Shown here piece after piece: positions 7,092 through 12,405 of a DNA stretch of 12,405 nt. Within the stretch, counting starts at the first letter, position 1. Each line of letters begins with the position of its first letter. Source of the stretch: Gammaproteobacteria bacterium (GTDB lineage Bacteria > Pseudomonadota > Gammaproteobacteria > CAJXQU01); contig JALSSM010000243.1 in the NCBI GenBank assembly GCA_026984275.1, positions 1-12,405 of the forward strand, given 5' to 3'. The notes below the pieces were generated by a model. It was given only the letters and a program-made list of their open reading frames with translations. It searched no databases and was not told the origin of the DNA. A program made the translations under genes and the position numbers.

Positions 7092-7999
7092 GATATTGCC
7101 TTCTCTAAAGATGCCGGGTCAAAGACTGGATAACAGCTCAGTCCCCGGTTGATTCTTTTACTCAAACCCGCGAGCACCTTACCCGGGCCGCTTTCGATAA
7201 CCTGATCAGAATTCTCTGAAACAACGCCCATCACCTCTACCCAACGAACTGGCTGGTGAAGTTGTTCTACTAACGCTTTTTTAATCTCTGCTGGCTCTGA
7301 ATGCATTTTAGCATCCACGTTATGAATGACCGGGATGTTCGGCGATGTCATCGTAATGGATTCGAGTCTCTTCTCGAGGGCATCTGCCGCAGGTTTCATA
7401 AGTGCACAATGAGATGGCACACTCACGGGTAATAGAATCGCGCGTTTTGCACCTGCTTCTTTCAATGTTTCGATCACACTTTCTACTGCAGAATGTTGTC
7501 CAGCGATCACTATTTGTCCAGGAGAGTTGTAGTTAGCACAGGAAACAATTCCTTCTGCAGCATCACAAATGCCTTCGACAACGTCATCTTCCAGGCCGAG
7601 AATTGCAGCCATTGCTCCCTCACCCGCTGGAACAGCATCCTGCATAAAACGACCCCGATCAGCCACCAGTGAGATAGCATCATTAAATTCCAGCGATCCA
7701 CTACAAACCAGAGCTGTATACTCGCCAAGACTATGACCTGCCATCACGGCAGGATCCGATACATTATCTTTTAAAACGCGCCAGACAGACACACCGGCCG
7801 CTAATAAAGCGGGTTGTGTACATTCAGTTTTATTCAGATCTTCTGCGGGGCCTTCTATGGTTAATTTCCATAAGTCATAGCCGAGTACTTCAGAAGCGTC
7901 AGCAAATGTTTTTTCAACTTCATCAAATTTATCAGCCAGTTCAGCGAGCATTCCGACTGACTGGGAACCTTGACCTGGAAAAATAAATCCTGTGTTCAT
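7088..7999 (-). CDS. fabD: Malonyl-CoA:ACP transacylase
   Basis: 303 residues, the usual 305-310 range. It moves malonate from CoA to AcpP, supplying extender units. The nucleophile elbow GHSLGEY (88-94) places the catalytic serine at S90; the partner histidine is H197 in PSHCALM; FPGQGSQ (7-13) gives the oxyanion glutamine and VADRGRFMQ (112-120) the malonate-binding arginine. It starts 1 nt after the fabH stop (TAAGATG) and overlaps fabG by 4 nt, so the three synthases are tightly linked in translation. Length, motifs and order are all standard, with no sign of a fused domain. Confidence 0.98.
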   Translation of the reverse strand: MNTGFIFPGQGSQSVGMLAELADKFDEVEKTFADASEVLGYDLWKLTIEGPAEDLNKTECTQPALLAAGVSVWRVLKDNVSDPAVMAGHSLGEYTALVCSGSLEFNDAISLVADRGRFMQDAVPAGEGAMAAILGLEDDVVEGICDAAEGIVSCANYNSPGQIVIAGQHSAVESVIETLKEAGAKRAILLPVSVPSHCALMKPAADALEKRLESITMTSPNIPVIHNVDAKMHSEPAEIKKALVEQLHQPVRWVEVMGVVSENSDQVIESGPGKVLAGLSKRINRGLSCYPVFDPASLEKAIS

Positions 8000-8000
8000 C

Positions 8001-8936
8001 TTAAAATCTCACTAGTGCAGAACCCCAGGTGAATCCACCACCAAAGGCTTCGAGTAATAATAATTCACCCTGTTTAATTTGTCCGTTACGAACGGCATGA
8101 TCAAGTGCTAAGGGCACAGAGGCCGCTGAAGTATTACCATGTTCATCGACGGTAACAACGACATGATCCATATTCATTCCCAATTTCTTAGCTGTCGCCT
8201 GAATAATCCTGATATTGGCCTGATGCGGTATTAACCAGTCGATATCACTTTTTTCAAGATGATTGGTTGTTAATGTTTCATCAACAATTCTGCCCAACGT
8301 TTTAACCGCAACTTTAAAGACTTCATTGCCCTGCATTGTGAGATATTGTTCTCCCACGGGCACCTGGAGTAAAGCATCATAGTCACCATCGGCATGAATA
8401 TGTGAGCTGAGAATGCCCGGCTCCTCGCTGGCTTCAAGTACAACAGCTCCAGCTCCATCACCAAACAGGATACAAGTTCCACGATCATTCCAGTCAACTA
8501 TTTTCGACATGGTTTCGGCACCAAGAACAAGTGCTCGTGTCGCCCCACTGGTTTTAATGAAACGATTAGCGATATCGAGAGCATAGATAAAACCGGTGCA
8601 GACGGCCTGAACATCAAAGGCCGGACATTCATGGATACCCAGTCTCTTTTGCAGAAGGCAGGCCGTACTGGGGAACACTCGATCAGGAGTGGTCGTTGCA
8701 AAAACGATCAGATCGATATCATTTGGTTCAAGGTTTGCAGCGTCTAAAGCTCGACGTGCTGCATGTTCAGCCATATCGCATGTTGTCTGTCCCTCAGCAA
8801 CGATATGACGTTTATGAATTCCCGTGCGTTCTACTATCCAGTCGTGCGTCGTATCGACTGTGGCAGCCAGTTCTTCATTAGTCAGAACTTTTTCGGGAAG
8901 GTAGCTACCTGTTCCTGTTATTCTCGAATTGATCAC
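8001..8936 (-). CDS. fabH: 3-oxoacyl-ACP synthase III (chain initiation)
   Basis: 311 residues. It condenses acetyl-CoA with malonyl-ACP to begin each fatty acid. The Cys-His-Asn triad is C113 (VQAVCTGFIYAL), H238 (PHQANIRII) and N268 (HGNTSAAS); the glycine-rich C-terminus EAFGGGFTWGSAL is intact. The start codon is GTG at 8936, overlapping the plsX stop as GTGA, with no Shine-Dalgarno; no ATG is available nearby and the standard N-terminus (INSRITGTGSYLPE) begins right there. This looks like strict translational coupling to plsX and perhaps a way of keeping FabH low. The primer (acetyl or branched) cannot be read reliably from the sequence, although the gammaproteobacterial context favours acetyl-CoA. 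Confidence 0.98.
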   Translation of the reverse strand: MINSRITGTGSYLPEKVLTNEELAATVDTTHDWIVERTGIHKRHIVAEGQTTCDMAEHAARRALDAANLEPNDIDLIVFATTTPDRVFPSTACLLQKRLGIHECPAFDVQAVCTGFIYALDIANRFIKTSGATRALVLGAETMSKIVDWNDRGTCILFGDGAGAVVLEASEEPGILSSHIHADGDYDALLQVPVGEQYLTMQGNEVFKVAVKTLGRIVDETLTTNHLEKSDIDWLIPHQANIRIIQATAKKLGMNMDHVVVTVDEHGNTSAASVPLALDHAVRNGQIKQGELLLLEAFGGGFTWGSALVRF

Positions 8937-9946
8937 GTTGTTGATTTTACCAGATAATCTTCAAGTTGGTTTCGGATTTGATCAGGTACATTTTTATCGA
9001 CTTCTTTAATCGCTTCTTCAATGGCATGGGCAAATGAAAGCTTATCAGCACCACCATGACTTTTTATCACAATCCCTTTTAAACCCAGCATGCTCGCACC
9101 GTTATAACGTCGGGGATCAGTACGTTTTTTTATCGCAGTCAGTACCGGCCGACTCAGCAGTGCTCCTAGCTTTGTGAAAATAGAACGGGAAAATTCTTCT
9201 TTAGCAAAAGAGGTCAACATATGAGCGACACCTTCGCTGGCTTTTAATGCAACATTTCCCATAAAACCATCACAGACAATCACATCTATTTCGCCTTTAT
9301 AGATATCATTGCCTTCAACAAAACCTATATAGTTGAGCTTGCTATCGGATAATAATGTTGCCGCTGTTTTGACTCGCTCATTTCCTTTAACTTCCTCTTC
9401 ACCAATATTGAGCAATCCGATGGTTGGTGATTCGATATTTTGTACAGCACTCACCAGAATCGAACCCATCACAGCAAATTGGACAAGCTGTTCAGCACTA
9501 GAATCCACATTAGCACCAAGATCCAGAACATGTGAACTTCCACTGATCCCGGGCATCCCACTGCAGATAGCAGGCCGGTCTATACCGGGTAACATGCGTA
9601 AAACAAAACGAGCTGTTGCCATCAACGCTCCGGTATTTCCTGCACTAACACATGCGTTGGCCTTTCCTTCTTTCACAAGATTGATGGCCACACGCATTGA
9701 AGAGTCTTTCTTTCTTTTCAAAGCCAGTGAGGGCGATTCATCACTTTCTACGACTTCAGTGGCATTTTGTATACTGATCCGGGGATGACTGGATGCACCT
9801 GCTTCACTGAGAGCCTTGCTCACAATCTCTTCTTTCCCAACCAGAACTAATTCTAACTGAGAGTTGTTGTCGAGGACATGCAGACATGCGGGAATTGTGA
9901 CCGAAGTACCGAAGTCACCACCCATTGCATCGATAGAAATTTTCAT
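8933..9946 (-). CDS. plsX: Phosphate acyltransferase PlsX
   Basis: 337 residues, within the family range. It makes acyl-phosphate from acyl-ACP and phosphate; PlsY then uses this to acylate glycerol-3-phosphate, joining fatty-acid and phospholipid synthesis at the membrane surface. Family motifs seen are IDAMGGDFG (5-13), SAGNTGALMA (101-110), GLLNIGEEEVKGNE (177-190) and CDGFMGNVALK (225-235). The ATG at 9946 fits the conserved N-terminus, but no Shine-Dalgarno precedes it; instead a 6-bp hairpin lies 22 nt upstream in the 77-nt rpmF-plsX gap. The stop overlaps the fabH GTG start. The rpmF-plsX-fabH order is conserved widely in gammaproteobacteria. Confidence 0.98.
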   Translation of the reverse strand: MKISIDAMGGDFGTSVTIPACLHVLDNNSQLELVLVGKEEIVSKALSEAGASSHPRISIQNATEVVESDESPSLALKRKKDSSMRVAINLVKEGKANACVSAGNTGALMATARFVLRMLPGIDRPAICSGMPGISGSSHVLDLGANVDSSAEQLVQFAVMGSILVSAVQNIESPTIGLLNIGEEEVKGNERVKTAATLLSDSKLNYIGFVEGNDIYKGEIDVIVCDGFMGNVALKASEGVAHMLTSFAKEEFSRSIFTKLGALLSRPVLTAIKKRTDPRRYNGASMLGLKGIVIKSHGGADKLSFAHAIEEAIKEVDKNVPDQIRNQLEDYLVKSTT

Positions 9947-9968
9947 CGGATATTGGCTGGTTTCAGAT

Positions 9969-9987
9969 GTTGTAGATTCAATACAAC
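9969..9987 (-). repeat. Small inverted repeat upstream of plsX
   Basis: Arms GTTGTA and TACAAC (6 bp, perfect) surround a 7-nt loop in the 77-nt rpmF-plsX gap. It lacks a T run and so is not a terminator. It may be a message-processing or stability element separating ribosomal-protein and lipid genes, or chance. Confidence 0.3.
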
Positions 9988-10023
9988 GTCCGTCCAGTCT
10001 TATTTTATAAAGTCAACTGAGGA

Positions 10024-10200
10024 TTATTCTTCAGTATTAATGACTTTTCGTCCTTTATAATACCCATCTGGACTGATGTGATGTCGCAGATGAACTTCTC
10101 CCGTTGTTGGGTCAGTTGATAAAGTCTTCGCGGTCAGAGCATCGTGTGAACGACGCATGCCTCTTCGTGAAGGACTTTTCTTGTTTTTTTGTACAGCCAT
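10024..10200 (-). CDS. rpmF: 50S ribosomal protein L32
   Basis: 58-residue basic protein. It begins MAVQKNKKSPSRRGMRRSHD, the hallmark N-terminus of L32, and continues with LRHHISPDGYYKGRKV near the C-terminus, closely similar to the E. coli protein. It has no cysteines, so it is the zinc-free form usual in gammaproteobacteria. The ATG at 10200 is 3 nt after the yceD stop, and an AGGAG inside the end of yceD lies 6 nt before it, a strong ribosome binding site. L32 sits on the outer face of the large subunit. Co-transcription with yceD upstream and plsX-fab genes downstream links ribosome production to membrane synthesis. Confidence 0.98.
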   Translation of the reverse strand: MAVQKNKKSPSRRGMRRSHDALTAKTLSTDPTTGEVHLRHHISPDGYYKGRKVINTEE

Positions 10201-10203
10201 TTC

Positions 10204-10725
10204 TTACTCCTGATCTTTTTTCAATTTTGCCAGCACCGCGAATGGATTCGGTTTGTCTGGGTTTTGATTAGTTACCTGTAATTTTTCAACTATCGTACTA
10301 CCGGGGCATTCACCTTTCTCATGTAATGGTGAAAAAGGTAAAGCTAAAATCACCTCGTCTTCGATCAGTTCTAACAGAGAAAGTGAATTATCTTTCACAA
10401 TGACTGTTTCATATCCCTGATCTTCGAAACGACCTTCAGCCTCTTCGCCCTCAACAAATTCCAGATGAATTGTTCCCCTTATTGCTACATTAACCTGATC
10501 CAGGCAACGTTGACAGACCATTTTAACATCTGTCCTGAAACTACCGGTAGCAACTCTGGCTCGTTCTTTCCGATCAAAGGTCAGTTCAAACTCGACATCA
10601 CCACCATCACTGTCCAGACTGTCACTCAGACGTTTCATCTGAGCCACTGGAAATTTACCATGCAGTTTTTCAGCTTGCCGGGCAAATTTGAAAGGGTCAA
10701 TGAGCTCTGGAAAATGCTTCACCAT
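10204..10725 (-). CDS. yceD: YceD (DUF177), 23S rRNA accumulation protein
   Basis: 173 residues, the family's usual length. DUF177 proteins are needed for normal 23S rRNA levels in bacteria and plastids; the molecular activity is not known. Features seen are an N-terminal segment LIDPFKFARQ (8-17) that aligns with E. coli YceD, a CxxC pair C71/C74 (VCQRC) with a further Cys at 140, EDEVILALP (122-130), and the conserved end KPNPFAVLAKLK (158-169). The alignment at the N-terminus supports the ATG at 10725. That start has no Shine-Dalgarno and lies only 11 nt after a TATAAT box, so the message is nearly leaderless. It heads the yceD-rpmF-plsX-fab operon and is divergent from maf. Confidence 0.95.
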   Translation of the reverse strand: MVKHFPELIDPFKFARQAEKLHGKFPVAQMKRLSDSLDSDGGDVEFELTFDRKERARVATGSFRTDVKMVCQRCLDQVNVAIRGTIHLEFVEGEEAEGRFEDQGYETVIVKDNSLSLLELIEDEVILALPFSPLHEKGECPGSTIVEKLQVTNQNPDKPNPFAVLAKLKKDQE

Positions 10726-10736
10726 AAGCGGCGCAC

Positions 10737-10766
10737 ATTATAGGGGATCATTCTCTGAATTGGTAA
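10737..10766 (-). promoter_or_regulatory. Predicted sigma-70 promoter for yceD-rpmF-plsX-fab
   Basis: On the minus strand TTACCA (10766-10761) and a perfect TATAAT (10742-10737) are 18 bp apart. The start of transcription should fall near 10730, about 5 nt before the yceD ATG. The site lies in the 53-nt divergent gap with maf (10726-10778). I could not pick a convincing promoter or Shine-Dalgarno for maf on the other strand in this gap. Confidence 0.65.
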
Positions 10767-10778
10767 TAAAATAAACAG

Positions 10779-11390
10779 ATGAATAAAAATAAATCACCAC
10801 ATGATACCGCTCCATCACTGATCCTTGGATCTTCCTCCCCTTTTCGGAAAGCCTTATTGAAACGGCTGGGGGTTGCATTCATCACTGAGTCACCCGAAAT
10901 TGATGAAACCAGAAGGCCAGGTGAAGCGGCTGATCAGTTAGTTCAAAGACTTTCCATTGAGAAGGCCAATGCAATAGGTGAACGGCACAAAAATGCGTTT
11001 ATTATTGGTTCAGATCAAGTTGCAGTTATAAACAATGAAATACTTGGAAAACCTGGAACCATCGATAAAGCAGAGAAACAATTACAGAAAGCCCGTGGTC
11101 GTTGTATCACATTTCTGACCGGGGTTTGTCTGCTAAATTCCAGATCTGGTCACTATCAGGTCGATATCGTCCCCTATTCTGTCTATTTCCGTGAACTCAC
11201 AGATGAACAGATCAAAGTCTATATTGAAAAGGAACAACCTTTGAATTGTGCAGGCAGTTTTAAATCTGAAGGTCTGGGAATCACCCTGTTTAAGAAAATG
11301 GAAGGAGAAGATCCGACCGCATTGATCGGTCTTCCCCTGATCCGTCTTGTCAGTATGTTAAATAATGAAGGATTTGATGTTCTATCGTAA
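10779..11390 (+). CDS. yceF: Maf-family 7-methyl-GTP pyrophosphatase (YceF type)
   Basis: 203 residues. Maf proteins hydrolyse non-canonical or modified nucleotides as a house-cleaning step; the YceF branch prefers 7-methyl-GTP. Key segments are LGSSSPFRKALLKRLG (17-32; the SSSPxR nucleotide-binding loop), the basic-acidic RRPGE (46-50), IIGSDQVA (75-82, with the catalytic Asp) and CAGSFKSEGLGITLF (157-171), which matches E. coli YceF rather than the dTTP/UTP-specific YhdE branch. It is the only gene on the plus strand, divergent from yceD, as yceF is from yceD in E. coli. The ATG at 10779 is the only in-frame one, and its ribosome binding site is weak. Its last 9 nt overlap the 3' end of sppA. 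Confidence 0.95.
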   Translation: MNKNKSPHDTAPSLILGSSSPFRKALLKRLGVAFITESPEIDETRRPGEAADQLVQRLSIEKANAIGERHKNAFIIGSDQVAVINNEILGKPGTIDKAEKQLQKARGRCITFLTGVCLLNSRSGHYQVDIVPYSVYFRELTDEQIKVYIEKEQPLNCAGSFKSEGLGITLFKKMEGEDPTALIGLPLIRLVSMLNNEGFDVLS

Positions 11391-12356
11391 TTGGAACGAT
11401 GATTCAGTTGTCTGGCCTGTAAACTGTTGCATCAGTTGGGCGCTGGCTGATGCACCAAAACGTTTGGCCAGTTTTTCAAAATAAGGCTCCCGGGCTGTAA
11501 AATCGACGATTTTTTCTTCCCCTATGATCTCTCTGGCAACATAACTACTACTACCCAGACCATCAACAAGCCCCATTTCAACACTCTTTTCACCAGTCCA
11601 AATTAAGCCACTGAAAGTCTCATTACCCGATTTGAGTCGATCACCTCGACCTTCTTTGACCGTGTTAATAAATTGATTGTGAATATCACCAAGCATACTT
11701 TTAACATGAGCAACCTCTTCTTCATTTACTGGCGTAAATGGATCAAGAAAGCCTTTATGCTCACCCGCCGTAATCAGGCGCCTTTCTACCCCCAGTTTTT
11801 CCATTACATCAACAAATCCAAAGCCATTCATCAGTACACCAATAGAGCCTACCAGGCTTGCCTTGTCTGCATAGATTTTGTCAGCTGCTGCAGCAACATA
11901 ATAGCCGCCAGAGGCACAAATATCCGTGATCACGGCATAAAGTGGTTTATCTGGATATTCTTTTCGTAATCTCTTTATTTCATCATTTATATATCCGGAC
12001 TGGACAGGACTGCCACCTGGACTATTGATCCGCAGTATGACACCTTTAGTTCCTTCATCTTCAAAAGCATTTCGTAGTGCTGTTATGACACGATCAGCAC
12101 TTGCCTCAGTATTTGGTGCAATAACGCCGCTTAACTCAACAAGTGCCGTATGTGAACTTCCGGCTCCAGTACCGGTGATATTTTTGGGCATATAAAGCCA
12201 TAAAATGGCCAGCAGATACGCAAACATCAAAAGTTTGAAGAAAATCCCCCAGCGACGTGTCTTTTTCTGTTCGTCGAGAGCAGAATGGGCGAGTTTTACA
12301 ATGGCTTCCCGTTCCCAGTGATCATCGAGGTTTTTCAACGTTGGTTTTTCTAACAT
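11382..12356 (-). CDS. sppA: Signal peptide peptidase SppA, short S49 form
   Basis: 324 residues, the single-domain length of S49 family members rather than the doubled 67-kDa E. coli SppA. One membrane helix (about 37-56) anchors it, with the catalytic part probably periplasmic. The Ser-Lys dyad is S149 in DICASGGYYVA and K201 in GEHKGFLDPF, and LVGSIGVLMNGFG (168-180) is the usual strand near the active site. The role is digestion of cleaved signal peptides in the membrane. The name follows the gene at the same place beside maf in Pseudomonas; SohB is a related alternative. The start at 12356 has AGGG close by and GGAG further upstream. It converges on maf with a 9-nt tail overlap and no intrinsic terminator between them, so it is not part of the fab operon. 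Confidence 0.93.
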   Translation of the reverse strand: MLEKPTLKNLDDHWEREAIVKLAHSALDEQKKTRRWGIFFKLLMFAYLLAILWLYMPKNITGTGAGSSHTALVELSGVIAPNTEASADRVITALRNAFEDEGTKGVILRINSPGGSPVQSGYINDEIKRLRKEYPDKPLYAVITDICASGGYYVAAAADKIYADKASLVGSIGVLMNGFGFVDVMEKLGVERRLITAGEHKGFLDPFTPVNEEEVAHVKSMLGDIHNQFINTVKEGRGDRLKSGNETFSGLIWTGEKSVEMGLVDGLGSSSYVAREIIGEEKIVDFTAREPYFEKLAKRFGASASAQLMQQFTGQTTESSFQLR

Positions 12357-12405
12357 AGCCCTATTTATTCTCCAGGAATGATTTAGTTTTTACAGCTTAT
12401 CGGAT
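12357..12405 (-). other. Edge fragment upstream of sppA, unresolved
   Basis: These 49 nt hold the sppA ribosome-binding region. On the minus strand two frames carry a stop soon after the edge, so an upstream gene could end here (for example with SDKL and a TAA at 12392-12390), but nothing identifies it. No promoter was convincing. Confidence 0.3.

Noticed and set aside
6676..7152. 158-codon plus-strand ORF opposite fabG
   Set aside because: It lies antisense to intact fabG and the fabD end, is rich in Ser/Pro/Leu as reverse-frame shadows are, and matches no family I recognise.
9333..9788. 151-codon plus-strand ORF opposite plsX
   Set aside because: It lies fully inside the conserved plsX reading frame on the other strand, with no ribosome binding site or recognisable motif.
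1..12405. Hidden mobile element, CRISPR or defence system
   Set aside because: Every stretch over 200 nt is occupied by a conserved housekeeping gene in a known order; no direct repeats, transposase, integrase or att-like sites were seen.

Overview
The window carries a complete fatty-acid/phospholipid biosynthesis cluster from a gammaproteobacterium of moderate GC (about 44% by eye). Gene order is the main evidence: sppA, maf/yceF, yceD, rpmF, plsX, fabH, fabD, fabG, acpP, fabF, pabC, mltG, tmk, holB, pilZ, tatD/ycfH. A pilZ gene between holB and the ycfH-type tatD matches Pseudomonas-like genomes that have type IV pili, and is absent at this place in E. coli. The Maf protein (YceF type), L32, PilZ and the TatD protein all closely resemble gammaproteobacterial members as I remember them. 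The genus cannot be fixed from this window. No mobile element, CRISPR array, tRNA, rRNA or sign of horizontal transfer was seen.

Layout, right to left (nearly everything is on the minus strand): a 49-nt edge fragment, then sppA (12356-11382). Its 3' end overlaps that of maf, which runs the other way (10779-11390, plus strand). A 53-nt divergent gap separates maf from yceD and holds a good promoter for the main operon. Then come yceD (10725-10204), rpmF (10200-10024, 58 codons), plsX, fabH, fabD and fabG, mostly joined by tiny gaps or 4-nt stop/start overlaps. acpP (6210-5974) stands between two larger gaps: a 137-nt leader with candidate promoters and the strongest ribosome binding site in the window, and a 173-nt gap with a clear intrinsic terminator. 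A new promoter for fabF overlaps that terminator. It drives the second block: fabF, pabC, mltG, tmk, holB, pilZ and finally tatD, whose 3' end is cut by the left edge.

How the genes work together: PlsX makes acyl-phosphate from acyl-ACP for phospholipid synthesis. FabD loads malonate onto AcpP, FabH starts chains, FabG reduces and FabF elongates. PabC makes p-aminobenzoate for folate, MltG ends glycan strands, Tmk makes dTDP and HolB is the clamp-loader delta' subunit. YceD and L32 belong to ribosome/rRNA production. The cluster thus ties membrane growth, ribosome supply, wall growth and DNA replication together in one locus.

I found no new multi-gene system. The parts worth a second look are regulatory: (1) a compact set of mutually exclusive hairpins between pilZ and tatD that could mask the tatD ribosome binding site; (2) the acpP-fabF gap, where terminator, promoter, a 19-bp operator-like palindrome and a 21-codon leader ORF overlapping the fabF start lie together; (3) a yceD start codon only about 5 nt from its predicted transcription start; (4) a roughly two-fold excess of GATC sites.
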